A program made the position numbers and the translations under genes. This document shows, in pieces, positions 1-11,768 of a stretch of DNA of 56,439 nt. The DNA is from Purshia tridentata. Its lineage: Eukaryota > Streptophyta > Magnoliopsida > Rosales > Rosaceae. The stretch is taken from NCBI GenBank assembly GCA_003254885.1, contig QANT01004181.1, forward strand, positions 1 through 56,439, read 5' to 3'. Below the pieces are notes generated by a model. It did no database searches, was not told where the DNA came from, and saw nothing but the letters and a program-made list of their open reading frames with translations. Position 1 is the stretch's first letter; every line of letters begins with the position of its first letter.

Positions 1-543
1 GGTGGGTCAGAGTGAGTGAGGGTTGAGAAATCACACAACAAGACTCACTCCCGCCTCAACAAAATTTTGACTCGATTCCCTTTTTCTCTTCTCGCTCCTT
101 TCAAAACTGAAGACTGAAGAGCGCGTCAATTCTTACCCGCCCACCCTTCTTAATTTCAAATCCTTCATTTCCCAAATACAAACAAAGGTCAGTATCTCTG
201 CTTAGCCAGTTAGCCCTCTAAATTATATGTAATTTTTGTTTTCATGCTGGTCTTGGATTTTCTTTCTCTTCAGACTTCAATAAGAGCTGAGTTTAAAATA
301 CCCATATAGGGTTTGATCTCTACTTAGTTTACTTAGGGTTTAGGTCCATAGTTTTACATTATGTTGTTCTTCCGATTTTCTGCTATTTAGGCTTTGTAAT
401 CCTGATTTTCTTTTTCGGCTTTTCCATTTTTTGTTTTGTGTTTTGGATCAAAGGGTGGACAATTCATTGTTTTTGGTCAACCTGAGAAGTGGGTTTGTGA
501 GGTTTTCGAGGTTTAGAGTTCGAATACTTAATCGGGTTTCAAT
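1..543 (+). promoter_or_regulatory. Promoter-proximal and 5' leader region of the first gene
   Basis: This stretch precedes the ATG at 544 and is pyrimidine-rich, as plant leaders often are. A good splice donor (AAG then GTCAGT) lies at 188-189, so a leader intron is likely. Several AG acceptors follow, for example at 389-390, and I cannot choose between them. I see no convincing TATA box, and the true promoter may lie left of the window. Confidence 0.4.
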
Positions 544-2322
544 ATGAGTAAAGGCACAGATGGGTTTTGCAAAACCCGTGCGGCTCTTGGCGATTTGACC
601 AACCGGGTTGTTGGTGAATTGGGCAACCGGCGCACAAAAAGGGGGTTTTCGATGATTTCAGCTGATTCGGAATCTAAATCTGGAGATGGGTATGATAAAA
701 ATGTGGATTCTGAAGAGGGGAATTCACAGTTGTCTTTAGGGGTTGAAAATTTAGTCGGAGAGAAACGTAGGAACAAACTTGGAGTAGATTGTAACCCAAA
801 AGCTTTATCTTCACCAAAGGGAAAGTCAGTTTCTGGGTCTTCATCTACTTACAGTGCGGGTGATTCATCGAGTGATGACACTGCATCTGTTACATTCAGT
901 GTTTCTAATAACGTTGGGGAGAAGTCCGATGACAATGGAGGCAATACGCATAGTGTTGCAGAAGCTGGTGATGCATTGAGAGATAATGGCGTGTCCATTG
1001 TCTCAATACCAACATGCTCAGCACTGTGCAAGAGTGACTATTGTGCTGGTGGAGGGAAATGTCAATACGAGAAAGCAAGCAATCCTTTATGTGAAGGATT
1101 CGTCACTGTTGTTCGCAGGAATGATGAGAAGGACCTTGGTGTTGGTAAACTGGAATCAACCAAATATGGTTCTATTGAGTGGTCAAGGTTGCCTAGTTCG
1201 CAGGGTTTAAAATCCCATGAATTCGAAAAATTGGAAAGATGCACAGCTCTTAAGGGTGATGGCATTGCTAATTTGAGTGCAGGTTGTGACTTGCTCAAAG
1301 CTTGCTCCTGTCCGTTTTGCTTGCAAGGTATTACAACTCCTTGTTATGTTAGTTGAATATCTGATTGTTTGTAATCTGGAAGTTTAAATTTATCCTAAAA
1401 TTAGTTTGTTTATTTTGCAATCTGATGACCAGCTGCTTACATTTTGTCGGACCTCCAATACAAGGATATCAAGGGTCGAATTGCTGGTAAGTCTGTGCAG
1501 GATGCGTGAAATGTTACTCCTATTCTGAAGTTGTTTTGACATTGTTTTTTTCTTACTGTGAAATATTTTATTGTTCATTGATTTTACATTTTACCACCCT
1601 TAGCATTGAAGAAGAGTAAAAAAGAAGCGAGCACATTGGTTCAGAAAAGTTTTAGGGGGAAGGAGATTGATACTAAGGGCCAAGGACACTCAAACAAAGT
1701 GTCGAAACTTGAAAATGATCTCTCGAGTCAGTGGAGAACACTCTTTCTTCACATGGAGGATATGTTAGCTCATGAGGGCAACCACCTTGTAAGTGTAACA
1801 TTTGTTTGCTATGGCCTGGGTTGGACTGTCTTTGAGAAGAGACTTCTTTTTATCTTGTTTTAGTCGTATTTTCTTTTTATTTCAAATTTATTCGCTCAAA
1901 CTAAATTTTTCTTGCTCGTATCTTTTTTCGGATTTTATGTAAATAATCCAAAGTCTTCTGATCAACAAACCAAAATTAAAAAATCTAATATGTTATATGA
2001 AGCCCCACATCCTATTGCTGGCCATAAGGCAGTGGAGTAAAACCCATATTCACATGAATAATTTTTTGTGGTATGGTGGTTCCTTGTGATTTATTGCTTT
2101 AACTAATGTTTTATAGCCAGTGTTAGTGGCTCCTTATAGCTTGCCTAAGTTCTTAAGATCTTTATCAATGATTGTGATCTTTATGCTTTATGCTATAAGT
2201 GGTGATCTTTTTCTTTGGGTTCTGTTTGGCAGCAAGAAAATTATGTGATGTTAAAAGGTTTGAGAGACAGCTGCAAGATGGAATTGGAAATGACAGTTGG
2301 AGTGCCTTCAGAGAGACCATAG
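544..2322 (+). CDS. Conserved plant protein of unknown function with N-terminal destruction-box motif (4 exons, 370 aa)
   Basis: I read four exons: 544-1327, 1433-1486, 1604-1788 and 2233-2322, all with GT/AG borders and compatible phases, giving 370 residues and a TAG stop. Residues 12-20 (RAALGDLTN) fit the RxxLxxxxN destruction box used by the anaphase-promoting complex. Residues about 30-240 are Ser/Asp/Gly-rich and probably disordered. A Cys cluster (C254, C256, C259; CSCPFC) opens a conserved-looking C-terminal half running through a Tyr/Asp/Lys segment (264-277), a Lys-rich stretch (281-287) and a probable helix with the motif WRTLFLHMEDML near 320-331. I recognise this layout from unnamed plant proteins but know no function. 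The destruction box suggests cell-cycle-controlled turnover, which is inference. The exon 1 frame runs on to a stop at 1356, so retention of intron 1 would truncate the protein. The start is the first ATG with a plausible context. Confidence 0.85.
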
Positions 2323-3760
2323 TGTGTTTCTGATGAATGTGCTAGTGTAAGATTGTTTCATTAGTTTGGTTTGTGCCTACTTGAAGGTGCATGCGCACAC
2401 GTGCATTGTTGTATTGTTGTTTAGAAGACTGCTTTGTGTTCTTACCATTTTTCTTAATAAGCTGTGATTTTCAGTTTTCAGTAAATTTGTGTAACATTGC
2501 TTAGACGATGCCTTGCTTATACAAATGTCCCTGCCTTCATGAATGATAAGTTTGCCTTTTATCGTCTACCTTCAATCCTGGTGGTAGGTTGTGGCTCCTT
2601 CTTCCTTGATATGGTTCTGCATTTTCATTTCAATAAGCCTTTGGGATGGATTTTCTTGACCTTGGTGGTGAAGCAATGATGTATTAATGACAGATGTTTT
2701 AACAGTCTTTTGGCAGCATTGTTTAGTCTTCTTCCAGGCCTGAGACCTCAGACTGAGAGTTGAAAATCATGTAGGATTTAGGTTTCAATAAAATTTCTTA
2801 TTTCATTAGGGCTGTCCTTCTCAAAGCTTCTTAAACTAAAACTTTTTGGACTTTAAAATTCATCTCCAGGACTTCATAATTTAGTAAAAGTAATACATGA
2901 TCAACAAATTACCAGGAATCAAAGCTGTAGCATGTGACACAATACATATGGCTGAAACAAGTTTATAGAAATTTTGCATCCAAATCAATTCCTCCAATCT
3001 ATTTGATCAATGTGAGTTAAAAAACAACAAATAAAATTGTACATATTACTATATTAGTCATCGATCAGCGGGTCAAATAGCATCTCATCTAAATAAGTTA
3101 GCTGAATATGGACATGCAGATGAATAAGGCCAAAACCTGCCCTCACCAGATGCCCCATTTCATCTCAAAACTGATCTTCACGTCAATCAAAGCTATCACT
3201 TTATGTACTTACTACTCATTATCATTACTAAATGTGTTAATTAATTACATTACATATTAACAAAAACAATGGAATTAATTACACAATAGCTAGGGACGAA
3301 AACCTTGTTCACATTTGTTCACAAGGGGAGACATCTCTCTGAGTCTCAGATTCACTTCCTCGTTTGTCCAACCAATTTGTAAATAAAATGTATTTGATTG
3401 CTTTGAACTATTTATTCCATTATTTTCTTGCAAAAGACAAAAGAACTTGTTCACATTTGAATGCTAAAAGATTAATATGGGTTTCTTGGGCTAGATTCTG
3501 TCTTGCATTGGATCATGGATGGCTTAGATTCGGACCCACGTGGATAATTTTTTCTTGTTTGGATTATTTGTGAACTTAACCTCTCAAATAATTCTTGTAT
3601 ACATAACTTTTGATGAAAGTTCACTCCATACCCACTAAAAAATAATTTTTTATATAGGACACTGAAAAATAATTTTTTGCTGTGATTGTAACACTACACA
3701 CGTTGTTAGTAATCCATATATGTTATATTAATGAAAGTTCTGTTATTCGATAAAAAAAGG
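2323..3760. other. 3' flank of the first gene and unassigned AT-rich DNA
   Basis: The first part, to roughly 2.8 kb, should be 3' UTR; an AATAAA-like signal lies near 2787. Beyond it I see no convincing coding region, RNA gene or transposon end. Short open frames at 2497-2679 and 3364-3573 have no recognisable domain. Confidence 0.3.
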
Positions 3761-4119
3761 GATGAAATTATAGTGTGAGTGAAAAAATAGAACATAGGAA
3801 TAGAAAGAGAAAAAAATATATCAAAAGGACTCTAACTTTATAGTAGAGTCACTTCAGGATTTCAACTTTAAAAGTTTATTTGTCAAAATTAAAACTTTAT
3901 TTAAGAGTTAAATATAAAATTTTCATTATTTTGTCAGAATTAGAACTTCACTTATAAAAAAAAATAAAAACAGATTTTAGCATAAAGATAACGGAAAATC
4001 CTTATTTAACTCTTAAATGAAGTTTTAGTTATGAGGAGATATTTTTGAAATTAAAATCCTGAATTGCTTTCGCCACTAATGTGCCACTAATGTTAGAGTT
4101 CTTTAGATATAATTTCATC
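3761..4119. mobile_element. Inverted-repeat MITE-like element
   Basis: The ends are imperfect inverted repeats: GATGAAATTATA at 3761-3772 against TATAATTTCATC ending at 4119. Inside them AAGGACTCTAAC near 3825 pairs with GTTAGAGTTCTTTA near 4092, and TTCAGGATTT near 3853 pairs with AAATCCTGAA near 4058. The left arm carries about 50 extra bases between the outer and inner repeats. It has no coding capacity. I could not find a clear target duplication, so the superfamily is unassigned. Confidence 0.5.
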
Positions 4120-5027
4120 ATGAAAATAATAGCACTTGTAGAAAAAAATTACCCGTTCTAGCAGCTCATTAGAGTTTCTTTAATAAAGCAATTAAATATT
4201 TTTAAAATGTGAAATAGTTGGAATCCAATGAGAGAAGAGCTTGCAGTCCAAAAAAAATAGAGGGGAGCTAATTGCCTTCTTTGACCTATTGTTGTACACA
4301 AAAAGTCTATATTTCTTGTCCGGAGAATTGTCGTTATTTTAGTTAATTTTGTGATGGAAGTCATGTGGTGGGACCCAACATTTCTATCCGATAGTGGAGA
4401 TTGAAGATTTGGCAAGTGCCATGCTTGGCTTGAAAGTGATGTCCACGTCAGAAACGACGTGTAAGCACATCAAAGCAGGCCCACAGATTCTGTTTCAGTG
4501 GGGTCCCACAGAAGCAAGTTGGTGCCGTCGCTTCCATAACACGCAACTTTTTTCACATCTTTCTCATTCATTAATTCGCCGACGTTTTGAGTTTGGACGG
4601 ATATGACTGACTGCCTTGGATTGATGAATCGGGTATTGTACAGTTTCACATTTATGCTTGAGTTGCGCTCTATAATTAGGGAGACGCTTCTCCTCTACGA
4701 AAACAGAGATGGGAAATTGACGTGAAAATAAAAATGTACAATTGTTCAAATATAACGTTATATTTGGTGACGTAACACTATGTTTTATCTATTTCTATTT
4801 TCGTATCAATTTCGTATTCTCTTGTCATATAAAAGAAAAATTCAATGTAGGAGCATGTTTAGTAGTTGTTTGGGCTTAATCTTTTCATGGCTAATTAGTT
4901 TTGGATTGCATGTTTAGATTTTTCATGTTATTAGAGCATGCTCACATGTGTTAAGTCATGTAACCATATGTGCTCTAAGTCACCCAATATGGGTATGAAT
5001 TGTCCACATGTTAAGCTTGAGTCATGC
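4120..5027. other. Unassigned intergenic DNA with a G/C-richer patch
   Basis: Bases about 4360-4720 are less AT-rich than their surroundings and contain CCACGTCA near 4442 and GACGTG near 4456, resembling bZIP-binding cores. Short open frames here have no domain I recognise. This could be a distal regulatory block or old gene debris. Confidence 0.25.
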
Positions 5028-5215
5028 CAAGCATCTCCAATAGACTCAGCAAAAGTTTTTGGTTGCTCAATTAGCTATGCCATGTTGGATAAATCATCTC
5101 CAACAATCTTTGCAAATGGGCTCTTCAAAATAGAGACCCAAAGTTAACTTGTCAAATTTGCTAAGTGAACTTCACTCTTCAAATATTATTTATTCTCTTG
5201 GAGATGGTCTTAGAT
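5028..5215. mobile_element. Harbinger-like MITE remnant
   Basis: The left end contains GCATCTCCAATAGACTCAGC and the right end contains TTGGAGATGGTCTTAG, forming imperfect inverted termini of the CATCTCCAA type common in plant PIF/Harbinger MITEs. The interior is short and non-coding. A trinucleotide target duplication is expected, but I could not fix the boundaries well enough to confirm one. Confidence 0.4.
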
Positions 5216-5479
5216 GTGTTTTTAAGATATACCATTAAAGAGTGGGGTATAGTTTTCATCAGTGAAAAAGTGGATGTATAAATACAATTTTGATCTTCAA
5301 TCATTTTTTAGGGTACACAATTAAAGAGTAGGGTATATTTTTCAATTTCCACTGTTAGCTAGTGGATGTAAGATATATAGCGTTTGCACCAAAAAGTTTC
5401 CTAAATTGAAACTCAATATCACACCAAAGTAATGCTTGGTTTCAATTTTTAACTCCAAATAGAGATTCTATTTCCATCG

Positions 5480-5719
5480 GGTGTTGCTATTTGCATGCCT
5501 ATTATCAAAGACAATAAAGGACAACATGCTCTTTTTAAAATTTAAAAATTCATATTTGGGGTGGAGTGTGTAGCTTTAACATATTAGTGGAGTGTATAGT
5601 GTTTGAATTAGATAAGTGTGTAGTAAAAAATTTGATAAAATTAATGAGAAAATTCAAATTTTAAAAAAATATGAAGGGCGTGTAGTGAGAAGAAATGGAA
5701 CCTGCAAATAGAAACACTC
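5480..5719. mobile_element. Inverted-repeat MITE-like element
   Basis: GGTGTTGCTATTTGCATGCC at the left pairs imperfectly with GGAACCTGCAAATAGAAACACTC at the right. Within them, a TTTAAAATTTAAAAATTCATAT segment pairs with ATTCAAATTTTAAAAAAATATGA. Together they form a hairpin-capable unit of about 240 bp without coding capacity. A target duplication is not evident. Confidence 0.45.
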
Positions 5720-6719
5720 TTTTTATCTCATCAAATTATATCTTTTTGGATATTTTAATTTCAAATAAATAAAAAAACAAAACTCATACGAAAAGATAAT
5801 GAAAGACATGATTTTATAAGAAGGATGGAGAAGTTCGTTCAGTCGGGGATGGAGCCAAACATTTTGTATTATAATATAACCATTCTCCCAATGGACATGG
5901 ACCCAACTTTACGTGGGCCACAAGCTACTCATGGAGCCATGGCTTCTGTGGAACCCTCTTCTCTCTTCAACTCTCAACTTCTCAAGTACAAATAATTCGA
6001 TTGCCAAGGGGATTTATTATTTTTATTTTGTATCTATAAATATATAATAAAGGAGGTCAAATGATGAACGAGACGTTTGAACTCTACCCATGAATGAGAC
6101 TTATCTGGTACACTTATTGAAATGGAAGATGTTATTTACTCATTATTTAATTTTTTTTCAATTATTCTTTTGTAATCTATATGACATTATACATGAGAAT
6201 TTAAAAATAATTTATTTTTATTAAATAAATTGATAACATAACGCATAAGTAACTCTGAACTCTAACCTAGTTATAGAATTGCGTGATGAAGCCAAATTGG
6301 CCTTTGGCGAGCCCCAAGAATCCAATGCATGCCCATCTCTTTATATCTATCTCTCAGCTTTTTTCATGTACGAGCCATCTGCTAAGCGCCGCAATTGGCG
6401 ACATGTTGTCCCTCTCAAGCTCTCGTCACTGCTCAGTCATCAGATGATTATTGATCAACCCCCAATAACACCCAACCATGAACTCTGCCTCTAGTTTTTT
6501 GTCTTTGCAATCAACCATTGACTAAATCAATATTAGTGCCCCCACCACCTTCTCATTTTCTCCGCATTACCAAAGCTTATCTACATGATTACATCTCCAT
6601 CTTGTTATGAATGCCCATCAATGATAATGCTACTTTCAATAATTAATGACCTTAATTAAAAATATTTTAGACCTCCTAATGGAGTTGAAGATATAGATAA
6701 GAATATATATATATATCAT
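5720..6719. other. Unassigned intergenic DNA
   Basis: AT-rich except for a block at about 6280-6500, which is richer in G/C and carries a short open frame (6279-6494) with no recognisable domain. No transposon end or RNA gene was identified. Confidence 0.25.
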
Positions 6720-6891
6720 GGATAATGCTATTAAGACTTTTTTTAATTAATCATATTTAACTGGTTATGTAAGATTTTGATCAATTTTTGGGACCACCAT
6801 TAAATATACTCTTTATAACTGACCATATATACTAATATTTCACATTATTTATTAAATATGACCGGTCAAGAAAGTCTCAAAAGCATTATCC
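6720..6891. mobile_element. MITE with 9-bp target duplication (Mutator-like)
   Basis: The 172-bp element starts GGATAATGCTATTAAGACTTT and its reverse complement starts GGATAATGCTTTTGAGACTTT. It is flanked by an exact 9-bp duplication, ATATATCAT, at 6711-6719 and 6892-6900. A 9-bp duplication is the hallmark of Mutator-like elements. The left copy lies at the edge of an AT repeat, which slightly weakens the duplication evidence. Confidence 0.75.
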
Positions 6892-7850
6892 ATATATCAT
6901 CGCTCATCACCTTGGATATTAGCATCATCATGTGCAATCGCGCATGTACAATGTTCATTCATGTTAATTAAATTAATGTAATTCTTTATGTCTTTAATTT
7001 TTACTTTTAGGCAATATGGAAGAGGCCCAAACTTGAATCCATATTTGTGCTCATGAAAGTAATTAATTAATTTATTACCCTACTATTTCACAAGGATATA
7101 TCATCACTTCCTTATGCACAACATATAAAAAAAGGGATTCGGTTTCTATGCCTTTAAAAATAGTGTTGTTGGTACCTTTTATCAAATTCAATCCACTCAT
7201 GTAAATATAACGACTTATAATTTGCCACATCAACTAGCAAGTTTAAAAATAATAAGCTGTAAGATTTATATAGGTAGATGAGATTTGATGAAAGGCAACA
7301 ACAACATTATTTCTAAAGGTAGAGAAGTTAAATTCTAAAAAAATATATCGAGAGTGTTATATTATGTTTGAATGGTTCCATATTTAGATTAGATTATTTC
7401 AAATTCATGTTGAGCACTAATCAATCTTTGACTTGACTTCTTTAATTAATAATGTTAAATAAATTTTGACATAAACCATTTTTATATTAATAGTGTTCAA
7501 ATAATTAACATGCATATCTCATAAATTAAAATTTTAGTAGTAAGATCCTTTATCTCTAACCCAAACATTTGATTCATACACTCATATTAATAGACATTCA
7601 CTTATCAAATTTTAGCAAAACCAAAATATAGAAGAAAACCCATATGATTTTAAAAGTGTTTCATATGATATTGGATCAAGAAATGAAAAATGAGATTAGA
7701 CATTATGTTTACACAATACCATATTAACACTAATTTAACCTATTTACTATAACAATTTTGACTCCTATGATTTTCAATGGCTTAAGGATATCAAATTCCT
7801 TGATGTTGAATGTTGTTCATGAACGGTCCATACTAGTGGTATTGTTTAAA
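6892..7850. other. AT-rich intergenic DNA, nothing assigned
   Basis: I see no gene, RNA gene or clear transposon boundary here. The composition is strongly AT-rich with short homopolymer runs. Confidence 0.25.
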
Positions 7851-8275
7851 AAACAATATTTGGGTCACCCCTTGGGGTACCCCTAGGCCACTCCACCCTT
7901 TAAAATCACAACTTCAGCAATGTTGGCGTATGATCGGAACCATTTACTTTTTAAATCACATATTATATATCATCTTTGCAAAAAATCAACTTAATCGGAA
8001 ATCGTTTGGTTATATAACTGTTGTTAATTAAATAGAAAAAATAAATGATTTTGTCAAAAAATCACTCTTTAATCGAAAACTATTAATTTTTCTATATAAT
8101 CGATAACAGTTATATAACCAAACGATTTCCGATTAATTTGATTTTTTGCAGAAATAATCTATAATATGTGATCTAAAAAGTGAAAAGTTCCGATCATACA
8201 CTAATATTACCAAAATTATAATTTTAGAAAGTGCAGTGACCTTGAAGTACCTATGGGGTGATCCAAGTATTGTTC
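7851..8275. mobile_element. Hairpin MITE, GGGTCACCC-tip family, upstream of the ERF gene
   Basis: This 425-bp unit is nearly palindromic along its length. Its tips read AAACAATATTTGGGTCACCC on the left and, on the reverse strand, GAACAATACTTGGATCACCC on the right. It is flanked by a 9-bp near-duplication (TTGTTTAAA at 7842-7850, TTATTTAAA at 8276-8284, 8 of 9 identical), pointing to a Mutator-like origin. Sister copies lie at 25140-25528 and 25851-26272. It ends about 380 bp upstream of the ERF TATA box, so its arms may affect that promoter. Confidence 0.8.
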
Positions 8276-8658
8276 TTATTTAAAATGCAATAGTAGCTCA
8301 ACACTGACTCAGTGCCCACAAATTTTTTCCCAACGCTGACGTGACGTGGCAGTGAAATGGCGAGTCTAGAAAAAAGGCGTTAAAATAAAAAATAAAATAA
8401 TTGCTAACGGAGGACATAGCAGTCAACTCAACCTGTCAAATGGAAGAGAAACACGTGTAAAGCCTACTCTCCGCAGCAGACAACTGCCAGTCACTGAATA
8501 CATTGAACGCACACGTGGCGCCTGCTCATTGGGCTTCCACATCGACTAAAGGTATCTTTGACGTTGACGAGGGTAGGGTGATTTAATTAAGGAAGAAAAA
8601 CGTGGTTAGAGAGAGAAAATCAGAGGATTAAGGGAGAGAAACCCGCTGGCTTGAGGGT
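8276..8658 (+). promoter_or_regulatory. ERF promoter with a cluster of ACGTG (ABRE/G-box) elements
   Basis: Upstream of the TATA box at 8659 I see GACGTGACGTGGC at 8338-8350, ACACGTGT at 8451-8458, ACACGTGGC at 8511-8519 and ACGTGG near 8600. These are bZIP-binding cores typical of abscisic acid, drought and light responses. Several ABRE-type cores within 300 bp usually mark ABA or stress control, which suits a DREB A-6 factor; that regulation is inferred from motifs only. Confidence 0.6.
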
Positions 8659-8666
8659 TATATAAA
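8659..8666 (+). promoter_or_regulatory. TATA box of the ERF gene
   Basis: TATATAAA sits about 600 bp upstream of the ERF start codon and predicts transcription starting near 8690-8700. The following leader has no ATG before 9268. It includes a possible leader-intron donor (CAG then GTGATT) at 8961, for which I could not assign an acceptor. Confidence 0.6.
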
Positions 8667-9267
8667 CAGAGAACAAGTGACCCAACAAATGCAAGAGTGA
8701 AAAAAACCAAGTGAGGCCGCAAAAAAGAGTGATAGCGCGAAAGAGAGTCTTCTCCCATTTGCTTTCTGCAACTGTGTTTAATAATTTTCAATTTTTTTAT
8801 ATTTCCCCATCTCCTCAAAACCCACTTCTCTTAATCCCTTTCTGTCATCGTCTGTCTTTCAAAGAATATATTTTGGGCTTGTTTTTCTGGGATCTTGATT
8901 GGAAATTATATCAAGTACGAGAGAAAAAAGCAAACCCAGAAGGGTGTTTCTGAAAGCCAGGTGATTCAGAATAGAGATCCAGGTTTTTCTCTTTGTTTTT
9001 TTATTATAAAGCTTTAAGCTTTTCTTTGATCAACTGGAGGGTTTATTTCTGTCCCTCAGGTTTGTTCTTTAAGGTCTACTGCAACAAAGGCTGTTTATTT
9101 AAGCCTCTTTTGTGCAAAAAAACCTTTTCTTGTTAGCTGGGTTTTTTTTTTTGTTTCTTCTTGGAATTGACCTGTTCTTTGATTTTGGTAGAAAACAGGT
9201 TTTTGTGAAAACATTAATTTTCTTTCAAATCTGTCTTTAAAGTTCTAGCTTACCCTTTTGTAACATT

Positions 9268-10365
9268 ATGGCAGCAACTATAGATATCTTCAGCAGCAGT
9301 AGCACAGTGACACCAGATTTATCAGATCCTTTGAGGGAAGAGCTCATGAAAGCACTTATGCCTTTTATGAAAAGTGCTTCATCAACCTCTTTAACATCCA
9401 TTTCCTCTTCTGTTTCTTCGCCAACCTCCTCCTCCACTTCCTCTTCTGTTTCTTCTTACCCTTCTCACACTTACTCTCCAGTCTACTCATCTCAGCCCAA
9501 CTTGTACCCTGACTTCTGCTCACCATCTACCAACTCCATGTTTTCACAAGTGGGAGTTGAGCAATCAGGTTCATTAGGGCTTAACCAGCTCACTCCATCT
9601 CAAATTCTTCAAATCCAAGCCCAAATGGTACTCCAACAACACCAAGAACAACAACAAAAGGAAAAAATTGCTGCTCTAGCTTCATCTCAGCTACAAAAAA
9701 ACCAATACCAGCACCAAAATCCTCACACCCTTCACTTCCTTGGTCCCAAAGTCATCCCAATGAAGCAAGTTGGAACTCCTCCCAAACCCACCAAGCTCTA
9801 CAGGGGAGTGAGACAGCGGCATTGGGGCAAATGGGTCGCCGAGATCAGACTCCCCAAAAATCGAACCCGCCTCTGGCTTGGCACATTCGACACAGCCGAA
9901 GAAGCAGCTTTGGCTTACGATAATGCTGCTTATAAGCTGAGGGGAGACTTTGCTCGGCTCAATTTCCCTCATCTCAGGCACCAAGGGGATCATGTCACTG
10001 GCGAGTTTGGCAACTACAAGCCTCTCCATTCCTCAGTCGATGCGAAGCTCCAAGCGATTTGCGAGAGCATGGCTGCTAATTCGCCTAAGCAGGGGAATTC
10101 AGGGGAGCCATGTTGTGTGACAGAGACAAAACCAGTGATATCAGCTCCTTCAGAAGCCAAGGTGGTCTTTAATGATTCATTCAACAGGGAATTGAAAGGT
10201 GAATTGGAGGAATTCTCTTCCTCATCCGATGAGTCGTCAGCCGGATCATCTTCCCCTGAATCCGACATGACATTCTTGGATTTCTCGGATTCTCAATGGG
10301 ATGGGACTGAAAACTTTGGGTTAGAGAAGTACCCTTCAGTAGAGATTGATTGGTCTGCCATATAA
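9268..10365 (+). CDS. RAP2-4: AP2/ERF transcription factor, DREB A-6 (RAP2-4/WIND-like)
   Basis: A single uninterrupted frame encodes 365 residues, close to the 334 or so of Arabidopsis RAP2.4. Residues 178-234 form one AP2 DNA-binding domain with [32 protein letters not shown] and the terminal LNFP, so it should bind DRE/GCC-type promoter elements in the nucleus. The N terminus has a conserved-looking motif ([19 protein letters not shown], residues 19-37), then a Ser/Thr tract (about 36-65) and a Gln-rich segment (about 110-150) that could activate transcription. The C terminus is acidic and Ser-rich (about 310-335) with an aromatic/acidic tail. The A-6 group in Arabidopsis acts in drought, salt, light and wound-induced dedifferentiation responses. 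The downstream TPP gene fits a linkage seen repeatedly in Arabidopsis. The start is the first ATG of the leader, and the protein matches family N termini from residue 1. Confidence 0.93.
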   Translation: MAATIDIFSSSSTVTPDLSDPLREELMKALMPFMKSASSTSLTSISSSVSSPTSSSTSSSVSSYPSHTYSPVYSSQPNLYPDFCSPSTNSMFSQVGVEQSGSLGLNQLTPSQILQIQAQMVLQQHQEQQQKEKIAALASSQLQKNQYQHQNPHTLHFLGPKVIPMKQVGTPPKPTKLYRGVRQRHWGKWVAEIRLPKNRTRLWLGTFDTAEEAALAYDNAAYKLRGDFARLNFPHLRHQGDHVTGEFGNYKPLHSSVDAKLQAICESMAANSPKQGNSGEPCCVTETKPVISAPSEAKVVFNDSFNRELKGELEEFSSSSDESSAGSSSPESDMTFLDFSDSQWDGTENFGLEKYPSVEIDWSAI

Positions 10366-11768
10366 AGTCCTTGTGATATTTTCCATTCCTCTTAACTTTA
10401 GTTTGTTTCCAGGTTGGGTTTTAGGCCTAGTTTGGTGCATCCAGCAGCTTCTGCAATGAAATTTTTGGCATTTGCAGAGGTTTTGCTGAGTCCAGTTAGG
10501 GTTTATTAAGTGCAGTTATTAGTTTATAGGATAAATGGGTCTGTGTAATATTATGTAAGATTTCTCCATTTCGGTCTGCTGGTAATTTTTTTCCCTTGCA
10601 TGACTATGGAGATCTCTGGGTGTGGGTTTTATCTTTTCAGGTCATGTAATTAAGCGGTCTCTTTGAATATATATTATTGTACTTTTTTTTCTCTGTATTT
10701 TGTGTAATATGGTGACCATGTGATGGTGTTTGATTCTATCTTTATCCTTACATTGACATTCTGACAACAAAAAAAATCCTTACAATGACAAGTATGTGGT
10801 CACATTATTATCTTTGGACACCAATGCTCCTTATCATAAACAGAGTTTCTCTGTGGCTATTTCCTTCCTGTTAATCAACTAGGCAATCAAAGTATCAAAC
10901 CGAAAATATACGATAATTGACTTTTCAACTAAGAAAAAAAAGAGTTCTTATCTTCATATGGAAGGTGGAGTTTGGGAAATTACTTAAACTGTAATTAGAA
11001 TATTATAATAATCTCCCTAATGAGCAGAGGTGAAGTTGAGCATCATGTACATTTAAATTTTGCATTCTGTATGATTATGGTTAAGGGATTGCACAGACTT
11101 TTTTTACCTTGTTGGAAAAATTCAATACTTTGAGAAATCCAGGACAGAAACAAGAGGGTTATATTTTAATGCATTTAAGTCTAGTAATTAATGGCAGTAC
11201 TACTAGGTACTATCGTCCACATGCAGGGAACCAGAACAAACAAAATATAGGAAATTATGTAAAATTGTGTTTCAGTTCATTTATCTTGACCAGCTTAATA
11301 TTTATGGGATTTAATATTTATGAGTTTTCTAGGAAATGTTTTGTTTGGATTTAGTTTGGCCTAATGGAAATTATGTTTCTTATCTATCCTGAGTTTTGTA
11401 GTTGAAAGCAAGTGAAAATACAGGCATATTCTAATTATGAGATTATATTGTGTGTTGGGTTTAAAAGAGTGATTAGATTTGTATTAATTTGCAATATTAC
11501 GCTTGTATTTTAAAACAAGCTGTTTTTTATTTTATTTTTGTTCATTGCTTATGAGTCTTACTTAAGTGGGACGTGAAAGGGCAAATCTTAGGTTTAATTT
11601 TTGTAAGAAGGACATCTTGCTTGGATTGAGCATGAATGGTGTCTTTTGTGTAAGGAAGGCTAAAAAATGGATTTTGATTTAGGTGAAGACACAGACAAGA
11701 AGGAAAATGATGTTAAGAATCAACTCTTTATGAGAATGTGAGGATATTAATATTTCATTACTAGAGTT
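10366..11768. other. ERF 3' UTR and unassigned downstream DNA
   Basis: The T-rich stretch to about 10.7 kb looks like the ERF 3' UTR. The rest has no recognisable gene. A short frame at 11109-11354 lacks any domain. Confidence 0.3.

Noticed and set aside
3364..3573. Aromatic-rich 69-codon frame
   Set aside because: No domain, and no sign of a promoter or splice sites.
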